Shown here piece by piece: positions 1 through 8,796 of a stretch of DNA of 64,000 nucleotides. Every line of letters begins with the position of its first letter. Position 1 is the first letter of the stretch. The notes under the pieces were generated by a model, which worked only from the letters and a program-made list of their open reading frames with translations, was not told the DNA's origin and did no database searches. This DNA comes from Roseomonas sp. OT10 (lineage in GTDB: Bacteria; Pseudomonadota; Alphaproteobacteria; Acetobacterales; Acetobacteraceae): NCBI RefSeq assembly GCF_020991085.1, contig NZ_CP087719.1, positions 372,001 to 436,000 of the forward strand, given 5' to 3'. The position numbers were made by a program, and so were the translations under genes.

Positions 1-58
1 GGTCCGGGACCGGCAGCCGCACCGGGAAGCGCAGCGGCGGGGGAGGGTCGAGGTTCAC
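1..58 (-). CDS. Possible 5' end of an unidentified gene (partial)
   Basis: A GTG codon on the minus strand opens a frame that stays open to the window edge. It encodes a proline-rich start (MNLDPPPPLRFPVRLPVPD). It would be divergent from the M81 peptidase gene. Nineteen codons are too few to assign a family, and the start codon is a guess. It could equally be non-coding. Confidence 0.2.
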   Translation of the reverse strand, partial: MNLDPPPPLRFPVRLPVPD

Positions 59-243
59 CCGGCCGCGTCGCCGGCGGCCGTGCGGGACCGGCCGCCCGGC
101 CTTGGGGGGCGGGGCGGGGCGGGCGGTCTCCCCGCGATCGGCCTGTGCGTGCCTGCGGCCATGCACCACTCCCGGACGGAGCCAGTCTATACGGCGGAGG
201 CGAAGCGATCCAAACCGGGGCTTCCATCGCCGGAGATCGTCCC

Positions 244-1770
244 ATGGCCGCGCCGCGCATCGCCATCCTCGGGCTGCACCTGGAGGCCAATGCCTTCGCC
301 CCGCCGACGATGCTCGAGGACTTCGAGAAGCAGTGCCTCGTGGCGGGCGGGGAGATCACGGCGCAGGCCCGTGCGCCCGCCTCCCGCCTGCCCTCCGAAC
401 TGCCCGGCTTCTACGCGCGCATGGATGCGACGGGACCCTGGGTGCCCGTGCCGGTGCTGATGGCGGCCGCCCCGCCGGGTGGGCCGATCGAGCATGGCGT
501 CTTCCTCTCCTTCCTCGACGCGATGCGCGCGGGCCTCGCCGCTGCCCTGCCGCTGGACGGGGTCTATATCGCCAGCCACGGCGCCGCCTCGACCACGGGG
601 GACGAGGACCCGGACGGCACCATCGCCGCGATGGTGCGCCAGGTCGCCGGCCCGGCGGCGACGGTGGTCTGCACCCACGACCTGCATTGCAACATCTCGC
701 AGCGGATGATCGATGCCATCGACGCGCTGGTCGTCTACCGCACCAACCCGCATGTCGACATGGCCGAGCGCGCCGCCGAGGCCGCGGATCTGCTGCGCGA
801 GGGCCTGGCGGGCGAGCGCTTCGCCATGCACCGCATCCGCCTGCCGATGACGCCGCCCACCGTCACCATGCTGACGGCCGAGGGGCCCTATGCCGAGCTC
901 ATGGCCATGGCGGCGGCGGAGATGGCCGCCGGGCCGCGCCTCGCCAACGCCTCGGTGGCCGGCGGCTTCCCGCATTCCGACCTGCCGAAGAACGGGCTGA
1001 CGGTGGTCGCCACGGCGCGGGGCGGCGATGCCGCGCTGGCGCGTGCGGTCGCGACCCGCATCGCGCAGCGCGGCTGGGACACGCGAGGCCGCTTCACCCG
1101 CGACCTGCTGGACGTGCCCCGCGCGGTGGCGATCGCGCAGGAGGCCGGGAGCGGGATGCGGGAGCCGGTCTGCCTCGCCGATTCCGGCGACAACCCCGGC
1201 GGCGGCGGGCGCGGCAACACCACCTGGCTGCTGCGCGGCCTGCACGAGGCGGGGGTGGCCGGCGTGGTGCTGGGGAACTTCGTCGATCCGGCGCTCGCCA
1301 CCGAATGCCACGCGCTGGGCGAGGGCGCGCGCTTCCACGCCGTGCTGAACCGGGTGGAGGATCTCTACGGCAAGCGGCTCGAATCCCCGGCCCGGGTGCT
1401 GCGCCTCTCCGACGGCACGGCCGTCGGGCGGCGCGGCACCCTCGCGGGGCGGCGCTTCGACCTTGGTCCCTCCGCGCTGATCGAGCTGGAGGGGTCGGGG
1501 ATGCGGATCGTCGTCGCCTCGCTGCGCCGGCAGTTGCTGGAACCCGTGATGCTGGAGATGTTCGGCGTGGACATCGCCGCCGCGCGCGTCGTCGTCGTCA
1601 AGAGCCGCGGCCATTTCCGCGCCGGCTTCGACGAGTTCTTTCCGCCCGGCCGCATCCTGGAGGTGTCCGCCCCCGGCCTCACCAGCCCGGTGCTGCGGGA
1701 CTTCGCCTTCCGCCGCCTGCCGCGGCCGGTCTTCCCGCTGGACGAGGGCGTGACCTGGACAGCGGCCTGA
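244..1770 (+). CDS. M81 family metallopeptidase (MlrC-like)
   Basis: A 508-residue protein of the MlrC (microcystinase C)/DUF1485 family, predicted zinc hydrolases acting on small peptides or amides. Likely metal ligands are visible: a Glu near residue 14 (GLHLEANAF), His near 112 (ASHGAAS), the Asp-x-His of THDLHCNIS near 146-148, and His near 170 (RTNPHVDM). The C-terminal half is the usual MlrC_C domain (SGDNPGGGGRGNTT). I chose the ATG giving MAAPRIAILGLHLE because it begins right at the first beta strand; the frame is open about 100 bases further upstream. Downstream are an M20 peptidase and two transporters, which fits uptake and breakdown of a peptide-like or amide compound. The true substrate cannot be told; microcystin is unlikely. 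Confidence 0.9.
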   Translation: MAAPRIAILGLHLEANAFAPPTMLEDFEKQCLVAGGEITAQARAPASRLPSELPGFYARMDATGPWVPVPVLMAAAPPGGPIEHGVFLSFLDAMRAGLAAALPLDGVYIASHGAASTTGDEDPDGTIAAMVRQVAGPAATVVCTHDLHCNISQRMIDAIDALVVYRTNPHVDMAERAAEAADLLREGLAGERFAMHRIRLPMTPPTVTMLTAEGPYAELMAMAAAEMAAGPRLANASVAGGFPHSDLPKNGLTVVATARGGDAALARAVATRIAQRGWDTRGRFTRDLLDVPRAVAIAQEAGSGMREPVCLADSGDNPGGGGRGNTTWLLRGLHEAGVAGVVLGNFVDPALATECHALGEGARFHAVLNRVEDLYGKRLESPARVLRLSDGTAVGRRGTLAGRRFDLGPSALIELEGSGMRIVVASLRRQLLEPVMLEMFGVDIAAARVVVVKSRGHFRAGFDEFFPPGRILEVSAPGLTSPVLRDFAFRRLPRPVFPLDEGVTWTAA

Positions 1771-1916
1771 GGCGCGTCCCGGCGGGGTGGCCGCCAGCTT
1801 CGGCGCGGCTGGCAGCCAATCCCTTGCTTATACTGTAACAAAGCATTCCCGCATCCCCTGCCTCGCTTGATTCGCGGCCATGAGAGGACGGAACCTCACG
1901 GCAAGGGGAGGTATGG
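1771..1916 (+). promoter_or_regulatory. Intergenic gap with a possible promoter for the M20-AbgT-SLC13 genes
   Basis: This is a less GC-rich gap with a TATACT hexamer at 1829-1834 as a possible -10 box. I see no convincing -35 at the right distance. A good ribosome-binding sequence (AAGGGGAGG) lies just before the M20 start. Assignment as promoter is inference. Confidence 0.25.
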
Positions 1917-3299
1917 ATGTCGATCCTGAACGCGGTGCTCGACCACGTCGACGGCCATGTCGAGGCGTCGCTCGAACGCCTCTTCGCGCTGCTGCGGCTT
2001 CGGTCCATCTCGACCGACCCGGCCTATGCCGCGGAATGCCGCGCCTGCGCCGAATGGCACGCCGCCGACCTGCGGGCCATCGGCTTCGAGGCCACCGCCC
2101 ACGCCACGCCGGGCCACCCGATCGTGGTCGCGCACGACCGCACCGCCTCCGGCCCCTCGGCGCTGTTCTACGGGCATTACGACGTGCAGCCGGTCGACCC
2201 GCTGGAGCTGTGGGAGCGCGATCCCTTCGACCCGGTCATCGAGACCCGGCCGGACGGCACCCGCGCCATCCGCGCCCGCGGCGCCTCCGACGACAAGGGC
2301 CAGGTGATGACCTTCGTCGAGGCCTGCCGCGCCTGGAAGGCGGTGACCGGCACGCTGCCCATCCCCGTCACCATCCTGCTGGAGGGGGAGGAGGAATCCG
2401 GCGGCGCCAGCCTGCCGCCCTTCCTCGATGCGCATGCGGAGGAGCTGCGCGCCTCCGTCGGGCTGATCTGCGACACCAGCATGTGGGATGCGCGGACGCC
2501 CGCCATCACCACCATGCTGCGCGGCCTCTGCGGCGAGGAGATCGTCGTCACCGCCGCCGATCGCGACCTGCATTCGGGCTTCTACGGCTCCGCCGCGCGC
2601 AACCCGAACCACGTTCTGGCGCGCATCCTCGCCGACCTGCACGACGAACAGGGCCGCGTGACCCTGCCGGGCTTCTACGACGGCGTGCCGGAGCTGCCGG
2701 AGGCGCTGCGCGCCGACTGGGAGCGGCTGCCCTTCGACCCGGCGCAGTTCCTCGGCGCGGTGGGGCTGTCGGTCCCGGCCGGGGAGACGGGCCGCTCCGT
2801 GCTGGAGATGGTCTGGTCCCGCCCGACCTGCGAGGTGAACGGCATGGGCGGCGGCTATCAGGGCGAGGGGTTCAAGACCGTCATCCCCTCCCGCGCCTCG
2901 GCCAAGGTCTCCTTCCGGCTGGTCTTCGACCAGGACCCGCACGCGGTCCGTGCCGCCTTCCGCGACTTCGTCCGCGCCCGCATCCCGGCCGACTGCCAGG
3001 TGGAGTTCATCGCCCACGGCTCGGGCAAGGCCACCCGCTTCGCCGTGGATTCCCCGCCCTTCGCCAAGGCGCGCGCGGCGCTGGGCGAGGAATGGGGACG
3101 CGACGCCTTCTTCATCGGCGGCGGCGGCTCCATCCCCGTGGCGGACACGCTGCAGCGGGTGCTGGGCATGGAGGTCATCCTGGCCGGCTTCGCGCTGGAG
3201 GACGACCGCATCCACAGCCCGAACGAGAAGTACGAGCTGGAGAGCTTCCGGCGCGGCATCCGCTCCTGGGTGCGGGTGCTGGACGCGCTGTCGCGCTGA
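1917..3299 (+). CDS. M20 family metallo-dipeptidase
   Basis: A 460-residue M20/M25/M40 zinc peptidase, probably a cytoplasmic dipeptidase or aminoacyl-amide hydrolase. The metal-binding His-x-Asp is in YGHYDVQPV (about residue 87), the bridging Asp in GASDDKGQ (about 123), and the catalytic Glu pair in EGEEESGG (about 156). A lid/dimerisation domain interrupts the catalytic domain, and a late His (DRIHSPNEKYE) completes the site. Length matches the family. The start is preceded by AAGGGGAGG. The gene ends 11 bases before an AbgT-type transporter, so the two are probably one operon: import of an aminoacyl conjugate followed by hydrolysis, as in the p-aminobenzoyl-glutamate system. Substrate is inferred, not shown. 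Confidence 0.92.
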   Translation: MSILNAVLDHVDGHVEASLERLFALLRLRSISTDPAYAAECRACAEWHAADLRAIGFEATAHATPGHPIVVAHDRTASGPSALFYGHYDVQPVDPLELWERDPFDPVIETRPDGTRAIRARGASDDKGQVMTFVEACRAWKAVTGTLPIPVTILLEGEEESGGASLPPFLDAHAEELRASVGLICDTSMWDARTPAITTMLRGLCGEEIVVTAADRDLHSGFYGSAARNPNHVLARILADLHDEQGRVTLPGFYDGVPELPEALRADWERLPFDPAQFLGAVGLSVPAGETGRSVLEMVWSRPTCEVNGMGGGYQGEGFKTVIPSRASAKVSFRLVFDQDPHAVRAAFRDFVRARIPADCQVEFIAHGSGKATRFAVDSPPFAKARAALGEEWGRDAFFIGGGGSIPVADTLQRVLGMEVILAGFALEDDRIHSPNEKYELESFRRGIRSWVRVLDALSR

Positions 3300-3310
3300 G
3301 GGGAGGAGAC

Positions 3311-4876
3311 ATGGCCGGAACCACCAGCCCGCCGGCGCCGGGACAGGTGCCGCAGGGGGCCGGGCCCACGCGGATGCAGCGCCTGCTCGACGTGGTGGAG
3401 CGCGTGGGCAACCGCGTGCCGCATCCGGTGGTGATCTTCGTCATCCTGCTGGTCGCCGTGGTGGTGCTGTCGCAGATCCTGGCCCTGGCCGGGGCGCGGG
3501 TGACCTCGCTGCGCTGGAACCCCGCGACGGACGAGATCGAGACGGTGACGATCGCGGCGCGCGGCCTGCTCTCGATCGACGGGCTGCGCTTCATGTTCAC
3601 CGGCGTGGTGTCCAACTTCATGGGCTTCAACGCCGTGGGCGTCATCATCGTCGCCATGGTCGGCGTCGGCGTGGCGGAGGAGGCGGGGCTGGTGAAGGCC
3701 CTGATCCGCAAGCTGGTGATCGTGGCGCCGCCGAGGGCGCTGACCTATATCCTCACCTTCGTCGGCATCCTCTCCTCGATCGCGGCCGATGCGGGCTACC
3801 TCGTGCTGATCCCGCTGGCGGCGGCCGCCTTCGCCAGCGTCGGGCGGCACCCGCTGGCGGGCCTCGCCCTGGCCTTCGCGGCCGTCGCCGCCGCCTTCAC
3901 GGTGAACATCCTGATCGTGCCGGTGGACGGCATCCTGACGGAGATCACCAACGACGCCATCCACCTCGTCGATCCGGCCCGCTCCATCGACCTGACGGCG
4001 AACCTGTGGTTCTCCATCGCCTCCGTCGTGCTGCTGACCGTGCTGATCGCCCAGATCACGGAACGGATCGTCGAGCCCCGCCTGGGCCAGCACGGCGTCG
4101 GCCACACCGCGGCGGACCCGGAGGTGCTGACGGGCGAGGAGCGGCGCGGGCTGCGCTTCGCCTTCTGGGCGCTGATCGGCGTGCTGGCTTTCCTGGCGCT
4201 GATGACGCTGCCGCCCGGCGCGCCGCTGCGCCACCCGGAGACGGGGGCGATCATCGGCAACTCGCCCTTCATGAACAGCCTGATCGTCACCATCGCGCTG
4301 ATCTTCTTCGCCACCGGCGCGGCCTACGGGCTGGGGGCGGGGACGCTGAAGGACAGCGCGGCGGTGGTGGCGGCGATGACCAAGGCGATCGGCAGCCTCT
4401 CCGGGCTGATCCTGCTGCTGCTGGTGATCTCGCAGTTCCTGGCCTTCTTCAACTACTCCAACATGGCGGCGCTGGCCGCCATCTCGCTGGCCGAGGTGCT
4501 GCAGCGCGCCAACCTCGACGCGCTCTGGCTGCTCATCGGCTTCGTGGTGGTGGTGCTGCTGCTCGACGTGATCATCACCGGCGCCATTCCGAAATGGGCG
4601 CTCTTCGCCCCGATCTTCGTGCCGCTGCTGATGAAGCTGGGCGTGGCGCCGGAGGCGGTGCTGGCCGCCTATCGCGTGGGCGATTCGCCCGTGAACGCGA
4701 TCACGCCGCTGAACGCCTATTTCGCCCTGATCGTCACCTTCGCCCAGCAGTACCAGAAGGATGCCGGGGTGGGCACGGTGATCGCGCTGATGCTGCCCTA
4801 TGTGGTGATCTTGGCCGTGGTCTGGACGGCCCTCCTCGCCGCGTGGCACCTGTTGGGCCTGCCCTGGGGGCTCTGA
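3311..4876 (+). CDS. AbgT family transporter
   Basis: A 521-residue inner-membrane protein of the AbgT family, which moves p-aminobenzoyl-glutamate or exports antimetabolites in known members. It has about a dozen hydrophobic segments. Family signatures include the N-terminal VGNRVPHPVVIFVI, the AEEAGLVKALIRKLV region and the C-terminal YRVGDSPVNAITPLNAYF. An RBS (GGGGAGG) sits just before ATG. It lies between the M20 peptidase and an SLC13-type transporter with short gaps, so it is probably co-transcribed. The neighbouring peptidase suggests the imported molecule is an aminoacyl or glutamyl conjugate. Confidence 0.9.
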   Translation: MAGTTSPPAPGQVPQGAGPTRMQRLLDVVERVGNRVPHPVVIFVILLVAVVVLSQILALAGARVTSLRWNPATDEIETVTIAARGLLSIDGLRFMFTGVVSNFMGFNAVGVIIVAMVGVGVAEEAGLVKALIRKLVIVAPPRALTYILTFVGILSSIAADAGYLVLIPLAAAAFASVGRHPLAGLALAFAAVAAAFTVNILIVPVDGILTEITNDAIHLVDPARSIDLTANLWFSIASVVLLTVLIAQITERIVEPRLGQHGVGHTAADPEVLTGEERRGLRFAFWALIGVLAFLALMTLPPGAPLRHPETGAIIGNSPFMNSLIVTIALIFFATGAAYGLGAGTLKDSAAVVAAMTKAIGSLSGLILLLLVISQFLAFFNYSNMAALAAISLAEVLQRANLDALWLLIGFVVVVLLLDVIITGAIPKWALFAPIFVPLLMKLGVAPEAVLAAYRVGDSPVNAITPLNAYFALIVTFAQQYQKDAGVGTVIALMLPYVVILAVVWTALLAAWHLLGLPWGL

Positions 4877-4911
4877 GCCCCCGCGCCGCCGACGCCCCGG
4901 GGGGGGGAGCC

Positions 4912-6741
4912 ATGACCACCGACCTGGCGCTGGTGCTGCTGTTCCTGCTGGCCGCCATCATCATGTTCGTGATGAACCGGCCACGCATGGACGTGGTCGC
5001 GCTGATCATGATCACCTTCCTGCCGCTGACCGGCGTCATCACCATGAACGAGGCGCTGGCCGGCTTCGGCGACAGCGCCATCATCCTGATCGCCGCGCTC
5101 TTCGTGATCGGCGAGGGGCTGGTCCGCACCGGGGTCGCCCGCCGCCTGGGCGACTGGCTCTACGCGAAGGCAGGCCGCAGCCAGACCCGGATGCTGGTGC
5201 TGCTGATGCTCTCGGTCGCGGCCCTGGGATCGCTGATGAGCTCCACCGCCGTGGTCGCCATCTTCATCCCCGTGGTGCTGCGCATCTGCCAGAACACCGG
5301 CACCCCGCCATCGCAGCTGATGATGCCCCTCAGCGTCGCGGCGCTGATCAGCGGCATGCTGACGCTGGTCGCCACCACCCCCAACCTCGTCGTCAGCGCC
5401 GAGCTGGTGCGTCAGGGCGCGGAGGGCTTCCACTTCTTCAGCTTCACCCCCTTCGGCCTGCCGGTCCTGGCCCTGGGCGTGCTCTACATGCTGGTGGCGC
5501 GCCGCCTGCTGGGCGGCCGCGCCGGCGACGCGCGGCCGGCCGGCGCCCCCAGCCTGTCCGACTGGATCGAGCGCTACGGGCTGGCCGAGCGCGAGTACCG
5601 CGTCCGGGTGCGGCCCGGCTCGCCGCTGATCGGGCAGCGGCTGGACGACCTCTCGCTCCGCAGCAGCGGCGTGAACCTGCTGGCCATCGAGCGGGCCCGG
5701 CGCTTCGGCCTGGACGTGCTGCGCCCCCAGGCCAGCACGGTGCTGCGCGAGGGCGACATGCTGCTGATCGACGCGCTGGTCCCGGAGGCGGAGACGGAGG
5801 CGCTGGTGCAGCGCTACGGGGTCGAGCGCCTGGCCCTCGATCCCGGCCGCCCCTACCTCAGCGACCGGCGGCAGGAGCTGGGCATGGCGGAGGCCATCGT
5901 GCGCGCCGATTCCAGCCTGATCGGCCAGACGGTGCTCCAGGCCCGGCTGCGCTCCGAGCACGGGCTGACCGTGATCGGCCTGCGCCGCGGCAAGACCGTG
6001 CTGGGCCACGGGCTGCTGGAGGAGAAGCTGCGGGTCGGCGACACGCTGCTGCTGGTCGGCTTCTGGTCGGACCTGCGCCGGCTCCAGTCCGGCCTTGCCG
6101 ACCTCGTCGCGCTGAACCTCCCGGCGGAGGGGGAGGAGGTGCTGCCCGCCGCCGACAAGGCCCCGCAGGCCCTCGCCGCCCTGGCGCTGGTCGTCGTGCT
6201 GATGGTCGGCGGCGTGGTGCCGAACGTGCAGGCGGCGCTGCTCGGCTGCCTGCTGATGGGGCTGCTGGGCTGCGTCGACATGAACAGCGCCTACCAGTCG
6301 ATCAGCTGGAAGAGCCTGGTGCTGATCGTCGGCATGCTGCCCTTCTCCCTCGCGCTGCAACGCACCGGCGGCGTGGACCTGGCCGCGGACGGGCTGCTGG
6401 CGGTGGTGGGCGGGGCCTCGCCGCGCATGGTGCTGGCCGCGATCTTCGTGATCACGGCGCTGCTGGGCCTGTTCATCTCCAACACCGCCACCGCCGTGCT
6501 GATGGCCCCCGTGGCGCTGGCCATCGCCAAGGATCTCGGCGCCTCGCCCTATCCCTTCGCGATGATCGTGGCGCTCTCCGCCTCGGCGGCCTTCATGACG
6601 CCCATCTCGTCGCCGGTGAACACGCTGGTGGTCGGGCCGGGCAACTACGGCTTCGGCGACTTCATGAAGGTGGGCGTGCCCTTCACCATCCTGGTCGCCC
6701 TGGTCTGTGTGCTGCTGGTGCCGCTGGTGCTGCCGCCGTAG
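4912..6741 (+). CDS. SLC13 family permease with two RCK_C (TrkA-C) domains
   Basis: A 609-residue membrane protein of the DASS/SLC13 (citrate or sulfate transporter-like) type. An N-terminal bundle of about six helices (residues 1-200) is followed by two soluble TrkA_C domains (about 215-390; repeats around GSPLIGQRLDDLSLRSSG and SSLIGQTVLQARLRSEHG). A second helical bundle follows, with the family motif near FISNTATAVLMAPVALAIA. The TrkA_C pair is usual in bacterial sulfate/anion members and probably senses a ligand. The start follows a run of nine G that includes the ribosome-binding site. The gene meets tryptophan dioxygenase tail to tail with a 6-base gap. Confidence 0.9.
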   Translation: MTTDLALVLLFLLAAIIMFVMNRPRMDVVALIMITFLPLTGVITMNEALAGFGDSAIILIAALFVIGEGLVRTGVARRLGDWLYAKAGRSQTRMLVLLMLSVAALGSLMSSTAVVAIFIPVVLRICQNTGTPPSQLMMPLSVAALISGMLTLVATTPNLVVSAELVRQGAEGFHFFSFTPFGLPVLALGVLYMLVARRLLGGRAGDARPAGAPSLSDWIERYGLAEREYRVRVRPGSPLIGQRLDDLSLRSSGVNLLAIERARRFGLDVLRPQASTVLREGDMLLIDALVPEAETEALVQRYGVERLALDPGRPYLSDRRQELGMAEAIVRADSSLIGQTVLQARLRSEHGLTVIGLRRGKTVLGHGLLEEKLRVGDTLLLVGFWSDLRRLQSGLADLVALNLPAEGEEVLPAADKAPQALAALALVVVLMVGGVVPNVQAALLGCLLMGLLGCVDMNSAYQSISWKSLVLIVGMLPFSLALQRTGGVDLAADGLLAVVGGASPRMVLAAIFVITALLGLFISNTATAVLMAPVALAIAKDLGASPYPFAMIVALSASAAFMTPISSPVNTLVVGPGNYGFGDFMKVGVPFTILVALVCVLLVPLVLPP

Positions 6742-6747
6742 CGGCCG

Positions 6748-7620
6748 CTACAGCCGCCCGCGCACCGTCCAGAGCTCCGGGAAGAAGCGCCGGTCCAGCG
6801 CCTGGCGCAGGTAGGACACCCCGGCCGAGCCGCCGGTGCCGGGGCGGCGCCCGATGATCCGCTCCACCGTGGAGACGTGGCGGAAGCGCCATTGCTGGAA
6901 GGCGTCGGAGAGGTCCACCAGCTCCTCCGCCAGCTCGTAGAGGTCGAACAGCCGCTCCGAATCCCGGTAGACCTGCCCCCAGGCGGCGATCACCGCCTCG
7001 TTCTCCGCGTGCGGGGTCGCCGGGTCGCGCTCCAGCACCTCGGCGGGGATGGCGAGGCCGCGGCGGGCCAGCAGGCGCAGCGCCTCGTCGTAGAGGCTGG
7101 GCGCGTGGAACGCCTCGTTCAGCGTCGCGGTCAGGTCGGGCCGGTGGGCGTGCGGCTTCAGCATGAAGGCGTCGCGCGCGCCGAGCCGGATCTCCAGCAG
7201 CCGGTACTGCCAGGACTGGAAGCCGGAGGAGGCGCCGAGCACGTCGCGGAAGGAGAGGTAGTCCGCCGGCGTCATGGTGGAGAGCACCTCCCACGCCTCC
7301 ACCAGCTGCCGCTGGATGCGCGAGACGCGGGCGGTGGCCTTGAAGGCGGGCTGCAGGTTGTCCGCGCGCAGGCAGCGCATGGCCAGCCCCAGCTCCGCGT
7401 TCATCAGCTTCATCCACAGTTCCTGGACCTGGTGGATGATGATGAACAGCATCTCGTCATGCTGGTCGGAGCGCGGGTGCTGCGCCGAGAGCACCGCGTC
7501 CAGCCCGAGATAGTCCGTGTAGGACATGCGGCCGCGGAAGTCGGTCTGCACCCCCTCCCGCCCCGCCGGTTCCGGTGCTTCCGTCTTCGGCCCGTCCCCG
7601 CCCGGCCCGTCCTCAGCCAC
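6748..7620 (-). CDS. kynA: Tryptophan 2,3-dioxygenase
   Basis: A 290-residue haem enzyme opening the indole ring of L-tryptophan to N-formylkynurenine, the first step of the kynurenine pathway. Recognised by FIIIHQVQELWMKL (distal pocket), SSGFQSWQYR (substrate carboxylate Arg), and RHVSTVERIIGRRPGTGG, which should hold the proximal haem His and the glycine-rich loop. The first 25 residues are a variable acidic tail. Its start overlaps the end of the DsbA-like gene by 8 bases, so translation may be coupled. No kynureninase or formamidase lies in the window. Confidence 0.95.
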   Translation of the reverse strand: MAEDGPGGDGPKTEAPEPAGREGVQTDFRGRMSYTDYLGLDAVLSAQHPRSDQHDEMLFIIIHQVQELWMKLMNAELGLAMRCLRADNLQPAFKATARVSRIQRQLVEAWEVLSTMTPADYLSFRDVLGASSGFQSWQYRLLEIRLGARDAFMLKPHAHRPDLTATLNEAFHAPSLYDEALRLLARRGLAIPAEVLERDPATPHAENEAVIAAWGQVYRDSERLFDLYELAEELVDLSDAFQQWRFRHVSTVERIIGRRPGTGGSAGVSYLRQALDRRFFPELWTVRGRL

Positions 7621-8419
7621 GGCGGCGCGCCTCCGCGACCAGCTTCTCCAGCGTGGCGAGGTCCACCGCGCCGGGGACCAGCGTGTCGCCGATCACCAGC
7701 GCGGGCGTGCCCTGGATCTCCAGCGCCTGGGCGAGGCGCAGGTTGGAAGCGATGCGCGCCTGGATCGACGGGTCCTCCATGTCGCGCTTCAGCCGGGGCC
7801 AGTCGATCCCGACCCGCTGCGCCTCCGCCTGGATCGCGGCCTCCGTCGCATCGCCGCGCAGGGCGAGGAGGGCGGTGTGCAGCGCCTCGTACTTCCCCTG
7901 CTTCTGCGCGGCGAGCAGGGCGCGGGAGGCGAGGACGCTGTTCGGCCCCAGGATGGGGATGTCCTTCAGCACGACGCGGATGTTGGGGTCGCGCTTCAGC
8001 AGCTCCGCCATCGCCGGCTGAAGCTGCTTGCAGTAGCCGCAGCGCGCGTCGAAGAATTCCACCAGCGTCACGTCGCCGCGGGGATTGCCCTTCACCGGGT
8101 CGTCCGCGTTGCGGAACAGGGCATCGGCATTGGCGGCGATGGCGTTGCGCTGGGCCGTCGCCTGCTCCGCCTGGTCGGCGTTGCGCATGGCCTCGATCGC
8201 CTCGCGCAGCAGGGAGGGGTCGGTGCGCAGCGCCTCGCGCAGGATGCCCACGATCTCGGCCCGCTGCTCCGGGGTGAAGGCGCCCGGGGCTGCCCCCTGG
8301 GCTCCCCCCTGGGCTGCCCCCTGGACCACCGCCTGGGCCCGCGCCTCCGGCCCGGCGAGCAGCAGCGCCGCCGCCAGGGGCAGGGCGAGGGCCGCCCGTC
8401 GCAACATCCATCCGGCCAT
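7613..8419 (-). CDS. DsbA family periplasmic thiol oxidoreductase
   Basis: A 268-residue exported thioredoxin-fold protein. An N-terminal signal peptide (RRAALALPLAAALLLAG... to AQA) is followed by an alanine-rich helical region of about 80 residues. The DsbA fold carries the active site CGYC in EFFDARCGYCKQL, and the cis-proline loop is likely at QGTPALVIG. It should form or isomerise disulfides in the periplasm; the N-terminal helical extension resembles DsbC/Com1-type members. Just after the signal peptide the gene has three 12-bp tandem repeats (8290-8325) giving QGAA-QGGA-QGAA. It follows the remains of an M48 protease gene, a common neighbour in alphaproteobacteria. Confidence 0.9.
   Translation of the reverse strand: MAGWMLRRAALALPLAAALLLAGPEARAQAVVQGAAQGGAQGAAPGAFTPEQRAEIVGILREALRTDPSLLREAIEAMRNADQAEQATAQRNAIAANADALFRNADDPVKGNPRGDVTLVEFFDARCGYCKQLQPAMAELLKRDPNIRVVLKDIPILGPNSVLASRALLAAQKQGKYEALHTALLALRGDATEAAIQAEAQRVGIDWPRLKRDMEDPSIQARIASNLRLAQALEIQGTPALVIGDTLVPGAVDLATLEKLVAEARRRG
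8290..8325 (-). repeat. Three 12-bp tandem repeats inside the DsbA-like gene
   Basis: Three direct copies of a 12-base unit (ctgccccctggg with one or two changes) encode a Gln-Gly-Ala-Ala linker after the signal peptide. The length is a multiple of three, so copy-number changes would keep the frame. Confidence 0.7.
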
Positions 8420-8467
8420 CCGTCGTTCCCCTGCCTGACGCTGTCGGGGATGTCCCCGTCCCGGCCC

Positions 8468-8796
8468 TTATACAGGCCGGTCGCCGTTCCGCTCCAGGAA
8501 GGCCAGGGGGGCGAGGGGCGGTGGCGGGTGGTTGCCGGGGGTGACGAAGGCGTTTAAGGCCCGCTCCTGGATCAGCGTGATGCGCACCCGGCCGGGAACC
8601 ATCCCGGCGGCGCGGAACAGGGGATTCGCCAGCGCCCGCAGCAGGCCTCCGGTCTCCGCCTCGCGGACGACCGCGATCCCCTGGCCGCCCTGCGCCGGAA
8701 GCTGTCCGGGGATGGCCGGTCCAGGGAACCCGGTCCGGGGAACAGGGACGACAGCATGGCGAGTGCGGCGCAGAACCAGGCGAAGGGCCGACACAT
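8468..8796 (-). pseudogene. M48 family metalloprotease remnant (frameshifted and truncated)
   Basis: A signal-peptide-like start (MCRPFAWFCAALAMLSSLFP) is read in one frame. A frame change of the +1/-2 type within about 50 bases leads into an M48/BepA-type N-terminus: EAETGGLLRALANPLFRAAG, then VRITLIQERALNAFVTPGN. In intact family members this is followed by the GLI helix and the HExxH zinc site. Here the reading ends in an unrelated proline-rich tail and a stop, so HExxH and everything after it are missing. The position directly upstream of the DsbA-like gene is where an intact M48 gene is often found. The 5' end overlaps the divergent gamma-glutamyltransferase-like gene by about 40 bases. 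The family call rests on motif memory. Confidence 0.7.

Noticed and set aside
187-1614. Long minus-strand open frame opposite the M81 gene, and many similar long frames opposite other genes
   Set aside because: Very high GC removes stop codons from antisense frames. The products are Arg/His/Gln-rich low-complexity with no motifs, while the sense protein has clear family motifs.
4899-4907. Run of nine G before the SLC13 gene as a phase-variation switch
   Set aside because: It lies outside coding sequence and doubles as the ribosome-binding site. Length change might alter translation, but there is no evidence that it varies.
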